From Aquila chrysaetos chrysaetos (Eukaryota > Chordata > Aves > Accipitriformes > Accipitridae), in the NCBI RefSeq assembly GCF_900496995.4, contig NC_044022.1, forward strand, positions 13,778,938 to 13,842,937: 64,000 nucleotides of DNA, given 5' to 3'. A program made the position numbers and the translations under genes. The notes under the pieces are model-generated. The model was not told the DNA's origin. It saw only the letters and a program-made list of their open reading frames with translations, and searched no databases. Below are positions 48,801 to 60,714 of this stretch, in pieces (position 1 is the stretch's first letter; each line of letters starts with the position of its first letter).

Positions 48801-51800
48801 AAACCTGATTTTCCAAATATTGGTGTTAGGACTACACAGATATTAAACCCTGATGAATGTGGAAGAAAGCTAGGAGCATAACTCAGCCCTTTTGCTATTT
48901 TGCATGTGTTTGGAAATGCTCTCCACCACTGCTTATATGGCATTATCAGTTTGGGTACTAATTATATTTTGCACATCAAGTCTGCAAAAATAACCATGGT
49001 ATGTTCCTTACCAGTTATGCTGCACCACATGGCAAAGGTGTTCCCCCTTGGCAAAGAGGTATTCTTGGGGGAATGAATATACTGTATTAAGCACCAAAAG
49101 CATGAAATGCAGTTTGGCAATGCTTCCATTTCAGTTTCTCCTGTAGTTCAAAGCCCTTAAGTGTTTGGTCCCTGCTTTTAAAATTCCCCTTAAAGTTTTG
49201 CCAGTTGAGTTTGGACTTTGATCTCAAAATATGCTTTTCTCTTTCTTTTGTAATGCACACATCCATTTGTTGATGGCCAAATGAACTAAAAGAAAAAGTG
49301 GTTATAAAAAAAGAGAACTCCAATGATTGTTGACTGACATTGATGGTGGGGGAACTTACATTGATTTGAACTGAAATGAAGATACTGCTGATGTTCAAAA
49401 GTGTTGGACATATTTCTTAAAACGGAGGGCTTGTTTATTTACACTTCTGTGTGTTTGGGTTTTTTTTTTTATGTCTTGCTATTTTCTGTAACCTTAATTT
49501 ATACTGCTCAGAAGGGATTTACCATACTTGGAGTAGGTTTTCATTAATATATGAATATTGATATAGCATGAAGCATAAATCACAAAAGAGTAGCCCATAT
49601 TTGAAAAATGAAAGAAAAAGGTGGGGAAAAAAGCATTTGGTCAATTTAATGCATTATTGTTTGTGAGGTTTTAAATTTTTGCTGGGCTTTCTGTTGTTTT
49701 TCATTTAGCTAAAGAATAACAAGTTTTGATATCTGATTCCTAGAAACCCATCTCTTTGAGCTGGAGAGAAAGCAATAATGATATTTGAACAACCAAATAG
49801 AGGAGATGCAGGAACGTGCAACCTGCGTTGGCCTGACTGTGGGTTAAGCAGTCATTAAAAGCAAATTATCACATTAAAAATTTCTTTCTGTCTAAAATTT
49901 TTCTACCTCTAATACTTACAGACCACTTCCTTGAAGTTTTAGGTTACAAGATATCTTAAATAATATTAGTCTTTTTCCCAAGTTGGTTTCTAGGGTGTGC
50001 ACACTTTGGTATAAATTAATCTGATCTAATTGCAGGCTCCTTTCTCTAAACTCAGTAAAGTCAGAGTTATTGTCTGGATACTCTTTCTGTTGACCAGAGA
50101 GAATTAAAGCTACAAATTGTCCACATCAAGTAAGATCCTAAATTAGGTAGGATGAATCAAAGTGGGCAAAACACACAAACTTTCCTGGGCTCTCTGACTA
50201 TTTACCAACATCAACAGTACTGACATAACTGAAAAAGAACTCGAAGAGATCTCAGAGTGCAGAAAGTGCTAGGGGAGAAAAAGCAGTGAGCTGGAAGAAC
50301 TGCTGCTAGCCCTGAAAAAAACCCCAAACTACACCATGATTCAGATTTCATAAAAACTGTTTTAATTATCATTATCAGAAAGCCTATCAGTGCCTTGAAC
50401 TGGTACACAGAAGTCATGCAACTGTTAGTGCAATGGTAGAACCAAGCACTTAGGACAGGAGAAGAGGTGCTTTGTGTATTGTCTCAAGACATTGGTGTGA
50501 CTGTCCTTCAGAACAAGGTAAGAGGTTCTTGCAAAAAGGTCAATCAACCTCAGTTCCTTCCCTCTCACCAAAACAATTGCTGACTGAAAAGAAGAAAGAA
50601 AACACTGTTCAGTACTCCTAGGTTCTGGAGTCTCCTCTGGAGTAGCTTGCATCCTCTACCTCTTTCCTCAGGTACTCTCTTCTCACGCATAGCCCTGCAT
50701 ACACATGGGATAAAAACTGATATTGTAACTCAACCTTGAGGACTATCATCAGATATCTAGTCATATCTTCTTATGAAAAACCAATAATTATCTGGGTTTC
50801 TGATTGTAGGTAATAGAAAGCTAGTAGTCTTGCAACTAGCTATTCATGATGCAGATATTGCAAAGGGTACGGCTCTCCTGAGGCCCTCATGAGAGATCTA
50901 GGGTGTGATCCATATGTTAAGGACTTAAACGGCAGTAGTACTGCTCTTCTATAAACTCCTGCTTATAGTCTTCAGAATTTTAGAGGGGTTTGAATCAGCA
51001 TAAGAGTAATTTTGTAGGCAAAACTGACTCATACATAAAACCATTCAGTTGCTAATTTTGTGTTTGGGAAAATTCATTCATTCCAAAAGTGAAGGCTGAT
51101 AAATTGATATTCAGGCTGGTGAAACACCAGTTCCTCTTTTTTCTGTTTTGCTTTACCAGCCTCTGGTAGAAACATCCATATGCTCTTTCTAAATTACTTC
51201 AAGATATACTTTACTAAATTAAAAAAAAATAAAATGCCAGTACCATGTACACATAATTTTCTGTTCTGCTGTAAAAACAGATAAAGTACGTCTAAGAAAC
51301 AGCAAAAACTTGAATAGTTCTCTTTGAAAAGACAGAATGTGATATAAACAAGTTATTATGTCAAGTAATCCTCTCTGAAAATAGCATTCAAAATTTTCTG
51401 TCTTTTAATATTTCTTTTTTGCAAGTTGATCTTTTGATTAGGTTAGTCAAGCTCTGATCCCTTGCGGGAATTCCAGTGAAAAAGACATGAGCTTTGTGAT
51501 CTATACTTAAGTATTAGCCTTGGTTTTCTGGAAAAGAAAAAAGAAAACAAAAATATCTTTTCTTCCAGCCAGTAATTCTTTCGCTTTCCCTTCCCTACCA
51601 TTAGTGAGTGACAAAGAAAATATTGCCTAGGGCTGAAATAGATTTTATAACCTTCAGGTTATGGATTCTAAAGAATAAGTATGAACCATGCACTATATTT
51701 TTCTACCATTCTGACAAAGTTTTCAAGCTACTTCTACTTTATCAGAGTGGCATATATTTAGTAAGGCATATATTTAGTAAGGTCGGGCGGACAGCTGACA

Positions 51801-54800
51801 AACCTGTACTGAAGTCAGGAATAATATGTGCTTTGGAAGATGCAAATGACTACAGCAAACCTTGCATAAAACTCATGTGACATAACAGTTAATACTGCCT
51901 TTCAGGGATGACAATGTGAAATTGCACAAGTTACTTTGCCTTTCATTACTCCTTAGTACAAAGTGCAAACAGGACCGGAGTGAAAGTGTGTCACTGTGAA
52001 CTTGTCCATATGCGGTAAATATTCTGTCACTTTTGTTGATTAGAGCCCAAACACTCAAATGCTAAAAAAATAGCTCACCCTTTTATAATGCTGTTGCTAA
52101 AAGGCCAGGAAATGTGAAGACCATGTAGGTGGTTGTCACTGCTGTGGTGACCACAGGCAGAATACAAATTGAGACATGAAAACAGAGTGGCTAGTCAGAT
52201 TATTTTGCATTCAACTTGAATTGAAGGCGACATTTTACTTGTGGTCCACAATAATTCTACATTAGGAAATAAATGTTAAAAAAAAAAAGATAAATCATTC
52301 ATCTTTTTATCAAAGTCACTGGATTTCTGTACATTATGTACTTGTTATTTGTGAATTAAGGGAGTACTACAGGCTATGTTCTGCACTGTACTACATATGA
52401 AAAAATGTTCAGAATCAGTCTTCAAATTAAAACAGAAGCTGAAGAAAGTGAATCATATAGAAAGCATGAAGTTGCTCTGTACTTTTGGGTTTATTTTGAG
52501 GGGAGAGATTAGCCCCAGTGTCTTGCTATACAGATTCTTTTTGCACTGAGGGGATGCTTTAAAGAGAAACTGTCAGTATGTTAGCAAAATTGGACTGATA
52601 GTGTGGACTTAGTGTTCCTAAGTGAATACTGTAATGCACTCACTGGTACTGATCCTGTAAGTCATTATCTCCTTTTTGAAGAAATCCTTCCCAAAAATGG
52701 AACTGAAAAGATCTATCAATACCATCCTCGGATTGTGTTCTGTCCTGCTGAATTATGCAGGACAGCAGTATTTACTCTCCTGTTTATTGAGTAAGGGCTG
52801 CCCTGATCATAATTCTTCCTGGGAATAAGGACAGAAAAGAGCAAACTACTCCCTGAAAGATTTATCTGTCAGAAAGCAGGCAGAGAAATTCTGGCTAAAT
52901 GAACGAAGAGGGAAAAGGTGGGAGGGGGAGGAAAAAAGCACCCTCCTCTCTCCAGATAAAGTTATACCTCAAAAGGCTCCTCTAATTCCCTCATGGGACG
53001 AGGTAGAAAGGAGCAGTGAGGTATTTTTATTTTTATATTTCAGTCTTTTTTTCTCTCAACTGCAGGTCCCTGGCTTGAAATATTTACTCTGTAATCTCCA
53101 TGCTAGAATCCTAAAATTGGTGTACAGCAGTGAGGAGTGAAATTATTATATAAGGTTCAATGTTAATAACCCCTGCTGTATCAATAACAATTTCCAAAAT
53201 CATTCCTAGGAAGTGCCTGAAAGACATAGAACAGGTGAGTGTTACTGTTGGGATCAGAGTAGGCTGAACTCCAAAGGTCTAAACACTTTCCAAGTCAGGA
53301 AGACCACCTCTGGTACAAAAAGTACCCACTGTCCTACCTGTAACAACCATCTATTGCTAGGACACATCTGTAGAGCAAAGGGAAGTCTTATGTGACAAGC
53401 AGGTAAATGCAAAATACATTCAAGTTATGAAAGAATAAGTTTCTAGGGAAACAAATTTCAATTTTAGAAAGAAAATCTATTTTTCATTTTAAAATATGTA
53501 AAACAAAGTTAATAGAACATTTTGAGAATCAATGTGATCAGTGGAATGAGGATAAGAGTAAAAATAGTAGGTGTAATTTAAAAGACGTCAAGATATCTGA
53601 GAAGGAGTAACAAAACAGCCACCTTTCTGAAGAGAAAAAGACAGGGTGCAGCGAGCAAGTTATTTCAGAGGATAAAAGACTGGCCTGGAAATTGAAGACA
53701 AAGGTTAGTAGCAAGTGGAACACTTCAATGCGGAGAGGGATAGCATCTGCAAGGTGAATAGCAACTCTATCAGATACAGTTTTGTTCTTTTTATATATAG
53801 CAGTTCTAAAGGTAAAATGGTTAGATATCACCTTTGCTGCATGAAGCAAGCCATGTGCAAAGGGGTAAAAACACGTTTAACATAAGGAAGGAGTGGAGAT
53901 AAAGTACCATGAGAGAGAACTGACAGAGGGTTTGCAGAGTTCAGCATGGGGATGTATATGGGAAAGAGACCTGGACAAATGAGAGACCCGAGGGGACATG
54001 CCATAGTCGCAGCCTGCTTGGACTGTGCTGGATAGCAATACAGGAGTATCTAAGTATCAAGAGGCTACAGCAATCAGGTAAAAAAATGTTAACTGTTTGT
54101 GTCTAAGCTGTGGGGTAAATGTGCTGTGCTGGTCATGGCTGTCCAGCCTGAGGCTGCGTTGGAGAGTGTGGTGGCTGTGGTGCTGCCTGGGCACCAATGT
54201 TTTCTTCCTAAGGCCACCAGTGATGGTCACCAGCCCCCAGGTCTTGTCCGCACATGCTGCCGGGGAGACACTATGTGCTAGCAGATCACGATGTCTTTAG
54301 ATATCCGTATGATTGGTATCTAGCTCAGATATACGTTTAGCCTCTTTTCGTTGTTATTGTAGAGAATCAGGAAAGAGTCAGCACTCTCTAAAAGACTAAA
54401 GCAGGTCAAACAACCTGCGCCCCAAAAATTAGTAAATTTTGTCTAGCTGAGTTATTTCATGAGGATCGGCATAGCCTGAACCACAAGGTCGGGATGGGTC
54501 GTGGTGGCCCCAAAGGATAAGTTTAGTCCTAGATCTGATCTGCTCCTGGAGGTTTGGATTGTAAACTGGATCTAAAGCTACAACTGGATCCAAAAGTGCG
54601 AGAAGGCCCGTGGCAGGGCCGGTTCTCTTTCCCAGGTAAGGAAAGGCTGTCTCTAAGCAGAGCTTTATTTGTGGGCTGTGCAGCTGCTGCTTTCTCTCCT
54701 GACACCCGGCCTTCCATGACGTGCCCAGCAGATGTCCTGTGGCCACGGCAGGAGGAGAGCACACGGCTCGCAGGGGCTCTTCCCTTTCTCTCTGTTGATT

Positions 54801-55252
54801 GTTCTCAGTAAATAACAAGTTTGAACTGGTCACTTAGAGCTGGAAACAGTCAATACCTCATCTTCCCCAGCCTGTGAAAGAGGCATGCTGGGTCACTTGC
54901 AGTTCTTTCAGCTCTTTTTGAAGTGTCAAAGAGATGTTAGAAGAACTGGTGTTGAACAGTTTTCAAGCACAAATAAATAAAAGATGCTCCGGTGCTACAG
55001 CTGTGACCGTTGTTCTACAGCTAGTCGTATGTATGCTAAACCAAGCATAATTTCTATTGAAGTTTCACTACTGCACATGTTAATAGAATGCAACGCTGGC
55101 AAAAGCAACAAGACTTCTCATTATGATATTCTGTGTTCATACCTCAAATCCCTGTGGTCTTCCTAGACTTTCTTTAATATGTTTCCACGCAACAAGAATC
55201 TCTGATACAGACAAACTCGTAGCTTTGACATCGATGGGAGCAGCAGTGGGTT
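42720..55252 (-). CDS. CNTN5: Contactin-5, C-terminal part (five exons, partial)
   Basis: Contactin-5 is a GPI-anchored neuronal cell-adhesion protein of the immunoglobulin superfamily (six Ig and four fibronectin III domains) that acts at the outer face of axonal and synaptic membranes. Joining 55252-55143, 46808-46622, 46170-46058, 44669-44501 and 42823-42720 gives one open frame of 226 residues plus stop, with exon phases 1-0, 0-1, 1-0, 0-1, 1-stop. Every junction has AG acceptor and GT donor. The frame covers FNIII-3 (lacking its first strand), all of FNIII-4, and a C-terminal GPI signal. Paralogue assignment rests on remembered CNTN5 features: the [13 protein letters not shown] junction, [24 protein letters not shown], and the end [17 protein letters not shown]3, CNTN4 and CNTN6 end differently. 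Two N-glycosylation sequons (NES) are present. Upstream exons were not found before the right edge, so the gene continues past 64000. Confidence 0.9.
42824..44500 (-). other. CNTN5: CNTN5 last intron (1677 bp)
   Basis: The intron lies between the FNIII-4 exon and the GPI-signal exon, with GTAAGG donor and TTTCAG acceptor. Apart from the 31-codon in-frame extension at its 5' end (44500-44406) I see no coding sequence, RNA gene or clear transposon. Its middle (about 44020-44340) is moderately GC-richer than its surroundings but not classifiable. Confidence 0.85.
44501..44669 (-). CDS. CNTN5: CNTN5 coding exon: second half of FNIII-4
   Basis: This 169-bp exon has acceptor GACCATAG (AG at 44671-44670) and donor GTAAGG (starting at 44500), entering in phase 0 and leaving in phase 1. 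It encodes [35 protein letters not shown], then [18 protein letters not shown] and SFS plus one base. It completes the membrane-proximal FNIII domain. The Cys after IIEV (TGT at 44564-44562) is where I remember Arg in mammals. The frame stays open beyond the donor to a TAG at 44408-44406, discussed in the findings. Confidence 0.92.
44670..46057 (-). other. CNTN5: CNTN5 intron (1388 bp)
   Basis: This intron splits FNIII-4 between its two coding exons. It is AT-rich without recognised genes. It contains a run of 13 C on the plus strand at 45452-45464, which is a G-run in the transcript. Confidence 0.85.
45452..45464 (-). repeat. C13 run (G13 in CNTN5 sense)
   Basis: Mononucleotide run within the intron between 46058 and 44669. 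Confidence 0.95.
46058..46170 (-). CDS. CNTN5: CNTN5 coding exon: first half of FNIII-4
   Basis: This 113-bp exon has acceptor TCTCCTCAG (AG at 46172-46171) and donor GTCAGT (starting at 46057). It begins in phase 1, two bases completing a Pro codon, and ends in phase 0. It encodes [25 protein letters not shown], a second NES sequon in LANESD, and VMGYK. The exon is separated from the previous one by only 451 bp, the shortest intron in the window. The Trp in LGWEP is the conserved strand-B tryptophan of the fold. Confidence 0.92.
46171..46621 (-). other. CNTN5: CNTN5 intron (451 bp)
   Basis: Short intron between FNIII-3 and FNIII-4 coding exons with GTAAGT donor and a pyrimidine-rich CTCAG acceptor. 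It contains a 10-bp-arm perfect inverted repeat at 46370-46391 and no other feature. Confidence 0.88.
46370..46391. repeat. Inverted repeat, 10-bp arms, 2-bp loop
   Basis: CATAAGCTCT, AC, AGAGCTTATG: arms are perfectly complementary. It lies in the 451-bp CNTN5 intron. Confidence 0.95.
46622..46808 (-). CDS. CNTN5: CNTN5 coding exon: second half of FNIII-3
   Basis: This 187-bp exon has acceptor CCTTAG (AG at 46810-46809) and donor GTAAGT (starting at 46621), entering in phase 0 and leaving in phase 1. It encodes [18 protein letters not shown], an N-glycosylation sequon GNES, the [18 protein letters not shown] strand with the FNIII tyrosine-corner pattern, and ends AATKKS plus one base. It completes the third FNIII domain and starts the linker to the fourth. 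The frame is uninterrupted and no frameshift or stop is seen. Confidence 0.92.
48545..48660 (-). mobile_element. MIR-like SINE fragment inside a CNTN5 intron
   Basis: The plus strand reads AAGTGACTCGCCCAAGGTTA then CACAGGTGGACAGTAGCAGG, matching the reverse of the conserved MIR core (normally ...TGTGACCTTGGGCAAGTCACTT... in sense). Sense is the same as CNTN5. The core is well preserved for so old a family. Confidence 0.7.
51751..51782. repeat. Exact 16-bp tandem duplication
   Basis: CATATATTTAGTAAGG occurs twice in direct succession, without mismatch, in a CNTN5 intron. Confidence 0.97.
55143..55252 (-). CDS. CNTN5: CNTN5 coding exon: first half of FNIII-3
   Basis: This 110-bp exon runs from an acceptor (TAATACAG, AG at 55254-55253) to a donor (GTATGA starting at 55142). 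It enters in phase 1, its first two bases completing a Glu codon, and leaves in phase 0. It encodes 36 whole codons from [17 protein letters not shown] through [10 protein letters not shown] to GRPQGFE. This is the A-B-C strand part of a fibronectin III domain, with the conserved Trp in VAWKH. The next upstream exon should end with the ...VFSAEGE-type linker; I did not find it in the 8.7 kb to the right edge. A C-rich tract lies about 290 bp upstream in transcript sense. Confidence 0.9.
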
Positions 55253-55541
55253 CTGTATTAAGAAAAATTGAAACAATAAACCTCCACTGTAACAGCTTGT
55301 ATTTATCAAAAACACTCCATCTGAAACTGTCATTTACTTCCTTTATTCTACCTTAATACTCACAAGAAGGTATGACACTTATGGGGAACATGAAAAACTG
55401 AACAAGATGAAAAGATTATTATTGTTGTATTTCTTTATTTGTGTCATGCTACATCAATATCTCATTACTGATGATGGGCGCAAAACTGTGACAGAATCTC
55501 TTGTCTATGATTTTTTCAAAAAAACTTTAATATTTGTAAAT

Positions 55542-55572
55542 GCCCGCCCGCCCCCCCCCCCCCCCCCCGCCC
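55542..55572 (-). repeat. C-rich tract, G-rich in CNTN5 sense
   Basis: Thirty-one bases, C except for three G. The transcript would carry GGGCG19-like sequence about 290 nt upstream of the exon at 55252. Confidence 0.95.
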
Positions 55573-58500
55573 TTGATCAGCCTAACTTCAGCAGTAAATG
55601 GAGCATTCATTCTCTTCCTGGATTTTTAGTGCCATTCTGTCAGCTCAGGATGAGCAATATCTTGCTAGGGTGTTCAGTCAGACCTGCTCCGGGGTTGTAC
55701 CAAGTAAAAAGGGATACCCAGAACTGTAGTGAAATGCTACATAAAAGAAATTTTTAGGACTATGTTATTATGTCCTTGAAGTCACAAGCACCAGTGTTCG
55801 GGGCATGCCACCTTCTCTCTGCTGTGAAGCATTTACTGTTTTAGGCCTGGGATGCACATTTTTCTGAAGAAGGCATTAAGACCTAGGTTTGTCCCTCTGA
55901 TTACCTGTGTTGTTAGCATTGGCCCTATGTCCGTGTTTCTATCTCCATGCTATTCACAGGACACTGCAGTCCTGACCTCCTGACTATCTGGAGCAGAGGA
56001 CCCTCCCTGCCTTCCAACCAGGGCGGGTGTCCTTCAGGGCTGCTGGGCTATGGCCAGGGTGCACACTGGAGGCTTAGGGCTGCAGCATGCTTTACCTGCC
56101 CAGCAGTGCTGCCACAGGCATGTTTTACTTTGCACTCTCGTATCATTGAACACTTTGCAGAGGTCCAGCTTCTTTCAGTGGTTGGGAAGTTGGGTAAATG
56201 TACATAGAGATTTACCATGACCGGCCATTGAGCATACCACCAATTTGTATCACCAGTCAGCGCACTGGGAGTGAAGAGTGTCCAAAAAAATTGTCACATA
56301 TCAAACTGAGACATGAGTTAAGGAAATCTTTTGGATCCTTTGCTTTATTACCTGAATATTATTGAAAATTTGCTTAAGACAAGCTATGGAGACAAGGCTT
56401 GAACACAGACAGTGAAGCACACAGTAGTGGCATTTCTCCACCATTCTTGTGTAGTCACTTGCTTAGCAAAAAGGTAAGTTCACATTCCCCTGCAGTCGCA
56501 GAGCCTGCGATTTCTTCCTTGGCCTAATGTTCCTCATTACATTTCTAATGTGTTGATCTGCTCTTGAAGGGCAGGCAGAGGTCTTGGCTTTCATGTTACA
56601 GGGAGGGACATCAAAGAGCTTTCTAAAAAAATTTTTTTTTTTTTGTGGCTCATTTAATAGGGTTACAGAAAAGGAGTTTCCTTACGGAGCAGCCTGAGTT
56701 AAAATGATACATTTTTCTCAGTGATCAAACTGCCTGAGTAAGAAGCCTAATATCAGACTTGACTCATTAGCTCCCCTCCTTTCTCTGATCATATTGCAGG
56801 CATTGTTCTGGCACTCCTGCCCTACACTTTGTCTCTGACATGGCTTGTATGAATTTTTCATCCTTTTTGATGTCAGATTTTTAATGTTTGCAGGTCTTTT
56901 TGATCTTTTTTATTTACTTCTAAAGAAAAGAAGTATTTCTGATGTGATGCAAAACGGTGTTCGCCAACAATGAGTGTTACTAATAAGCATAAAATATGTA
57001 TGGAACTTTTCAGGTGACAAAGAATAAAAAAAAGGTATCTCCAGGAATAAGTGGAACGATCTTCTGAATTCAATACTGAAAGAATTGTGTTATGAAGAAA
57101 TATATTCCTCATAATTTGATTTCCTGTTCAATAGTTACACCCTGCTTTCTATTTTATGTACTACTAAGATTTGTGTGGCAAAAGCTATTTTCTAGTTTTT
57201 GTATTATTGAAGCAATTACCTTGTTGTCTGAAAAGATTGCAGTGGGATAAATAATTTGAGATGTACACAAAATGCTGGTTGGCAGCCTTTACACTTTCTA
57301 TAAATGTAGAAATCATTTCCTCTTCATAGCATTCACTAGGGGTGGTTTATGTATTGCTCAGAATAGAAACACAGAATATTTTCTGATATTTTAAAAAATT
57401 GTTTTCAACCAATGGAGTAGAAAGTTTGGATTTTTTTATGTGAAGAAAACGCATTTCTTACATATCCAGAAATTATTCACTGCAGTTTCACTGATATTAG
57501 ATATAGAGAATGTAAGTGTTCAGCAAAAGAACAGAAATTATATATTTAGGAATAAGGTATATTAAGACTGTCTGAAAGTTTATAGAGACTAAATAGCATT
57601 TTTTATTGATTCAGATAAGATGAGGACCATATAATTTCTGGTGATATAATACAGTCTGTGGTTCACTCCAATGTCATGCTTTATTCTGTGTGTCTAAAAC
57701 TAATGGTAAGTTTGACAGGTTCATTAGGTTTTTCTATAATGGTCACTGATGTTATAATCATATTCTTTTCTTAATATCTTGGCATTATGCTAAACCTATA
57801 GGTGTCTGCCTGAGGTCATACTGCTTGAAAAAAAAAGGGCCAACATCTTTAATGGTCCCTTTAATACTCCCTGATTGAATTAAAGGTGCAGCATGGCAAG
57901 TTCTCAAAAGGCTGTGTGCAGTGTCTATGAAACAATGTCTTTCCGTGTGCTGCAATCACACTTTAAGGAAACATATTCAATCTATGTAGATCTTTGGGAT
58001 GGCTATAACAAAGCAGGACAAGGAATTACACTAATTGCATTGATCTAATGTTCAGAGAGGGATAATCCTGAATGTTGATACTGGCAAGTAAGAGAAAGAA
58101 GAGTTATTTACTAGCCATCATTGTGTTCTCCCTATCTATGACTGTAAACTGATCTGTTTTTCTGAAATATTAATCCTTAAAGATTTCCACTGATCTAACT
58201 GGAAAAACAAGTCCAAGGGCCTATTCATGTTTATGTTGTTTTAACTCTCCTGTGGAACAGAGCCTCAGTCAAGACTCCTCATCCTATCACTTAAAAGCCA
58301 TTCACTTCTCGTTTTGACCCCAGAAAGGATTTTTACACACTTCCCTAATTCAAAATCTGAGCTCTCATTTGAAGCTAAGAACCTCAGCCTGGGGCAGTTC
58401 CACATAGCTGAGATTTTGAGACTTCGGCCAGAACCTGTGACTGTGATAATTCCTTTCTGTGGAAAAATCCACAAAAGAGATCTGTCGGAAAGGAAATCAC

Positions 58501-60697
58501 GAGGAGTAAGCCCTCTTGTGACAACCTGTAGGTAAAGAAAGTGGTAGCATTTGGTCCCTTGCTGGAAATAGCCACAGGGACTATCTTCCGAATCAGGGGA
58601 TCGCCAGTAAACTGTTTCTATTCCTGAGCAAAACCAAGAGACATTATGCTCAGCTCCACCTCTCAGCCTGTTTGATGTGTGTCCCTGGTTTGGCAACTCC
58701 ACTAGATCTGTGGTGGCGTGGCTGCCTGCGGGGTAAGTCTTTCTCCAGAATCTTGTGCTAGAAAGGGAAAAGATGTCCGATTTCCAAAACACCAACAATG
58801 AGGTGACTGATTGTTTCCTGGAGATGCCCTCAGACTTTTCCTCAAGTCCTATCTGTTTTCACCTTCTCTCTGACCGGTGTTTTCGCAGAGAGCTTTAAAA
58901 CAGAGAAAAATTAGAAGGGTGAGCAAATGAGCGAGCAGTGAGGCAGTGATCAGGCCTGCAGTGCTGAACTCTGCCCTGGACCTCTTTTGTTTAGTGGTGA
59001 AATACCCTTGTCAGGCAGAACTTCTGAAGCCTACTCCTGTAATGCTGCTCTCCTGCGCACTTGCTCACAGTATACTTCCTGCTGTGGCTCTGCCTTCTCC
59101 ATGGAATAACCCAGATTTATTATACAGTGGAGTGTCACGTGGGAGTAAGGAGCCGCCTTATTCCATGAAGGCTTTACCAGCATGTTACCTACACACAGCT
59201 TGCTCACCTTGGCACGTGAGTAGAAGTTGGACAAGCGGACTGATAAAACTCAGGCTTCGTTAGATTAAAAGTTCAGAGGAGCGTTGCCATCTTCATGAAT
59301 ATAAATGGTTCATTTCCACCAAGTGATGTGGCAGCCAGAGTTATCCTCAGCATGTGAGGAGGGGATGTGCCTATTATACTGACTCCACACCTGACTTCCC
59401 ATGGGGGCTAGTGGCATTAATCAAAGGAATGCTTAATAAACTTTTACATGTCATTTTGTTCTGTAAAAAACCCATGGAGAGAGCTCTAGCTGAACTTTTA
59501 AAGGATCTCTCCAGATGGATCAGCTGGAAGAGTCAGGAAATCCACTGTAGTTTACAGCTAATATGCCAGTTTATTAATTTTCAGGTTCACCTAAACCTCA
59601 AGTAGCTCAGCTTTAGCTATGAAATGAACCACAGGACTTCACTTCATGAATGTAAGATTTTAATTAAAGACATGGAGGCTGTACTTAAAAGTGTGTAATT
59701 GCATATTCTTTCCTCTAAATGAAAAGGGTAGTTTATTTGTTTGTTTAAATAAGGGCTCAGGGTGAAAAGCGAGGGGAGATGGGCCTAACCAGAACAATCC
59801 TTCACTCTGCCGTGTCTTGTTTAATATCTCATCATCCACTAGCTGGCCTAATGCAAAATTTCTTAAAGTTATGAAGGAATAAAATTGCAAAGGCTGTTAT
59901 ATGGCCCTTTCAGATAACTGAGAGCTTTGGCTCTCCATTGGCTCAATGAATTAGTACAAATCCATACAAAGCAAGAACAAAAGCTCTGTGCAGTATCATT
60001 ACATCTTGTATATATTACAGAAGTGTATCTGGGGTCCCTCAGGAGGTTTTAAACAGCAAGACTGAGAGTCTTCAGGCTTTACCTTGTACTGCTCAAGGCT
60101 CTCTATTTCATATCTAGAAGTTTTTAGTAGTATTCACTACATTGTTTATCAAAATTATAGAACTTTCAAATGTTGTGAAGATAATTTTGTCAGGTGCCTG
60201 AAGGAGAAGATAGATACTGAAATTAACAGAACTGATTCTGCATCATCCATTGTGGCCATCATTTAAAAAAACCTTTATAAAAAGACCTAACTCATCTTGA
60301 AACCAGTTGGGTTCCCTTTTTCTCCCAGAAGCTTATTTCTATTTCCTTTTATATTCTAACCTATCTCCACACTACATGTATTCTAATTCATATTTATTCT
60401 TGTGCTGATAGGCTGTGTCTATACTTGCAAACTAAACAGGGACCAAGAGACAAGACACCAGCCTGAGCATGGACATACAGTTGTCCATAACATTCAACAG
60501 TTAGCATGATTTGTGGTGAAATAATGATTCTGGCCAGTTAGTGCCGCCCCAAAATCTGTCCAGGAATATGCTGGTGCCTGGCTAGGGATGTTCCCAGGAG
60601 GTGTATGGAGGCAGCCACCATCTGGAGAGTGACAGATATGAACTCTTTTTGGCCAGATGGCTTAAGGATAAAGAATGGCTGGCTTGTTTTATTTGCT

Positions 60698-60714
60698 AAA
60701 AAAAAAAAAAAAAA
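60698..60714 (+). repeat. A17 run
   Basis: Mononucleotide tract in the partial CNTN5 intron; T-run in the transcript. Confidence 0.9.

Larger units (their letters stand above)
46809..55142 (-). other. CNTN5: CNTN5 intron (8334 bp)
   Basis: The intron splits FNIII-3; the exons on both sides join without a gap in the expected protein, so no missing exon is suspected. It carries a MIR-like fragment (about 48545-48660), a 16-bp exact tandem duplication (51751-51782) and a GC-rich block of unknown origin (about 54430-54830). The rest is AT-rich and featureless to me. Confidence 0.85.

Noticed and set aside
46887..55142. A further CNTN5 exon hidden in the 8.3-kb intron
   Set aside because: The flanking exons join as GFE/VGYW, which is contiguous in the CNTN5 protein as I remember it, and phases agree (0 to 0).
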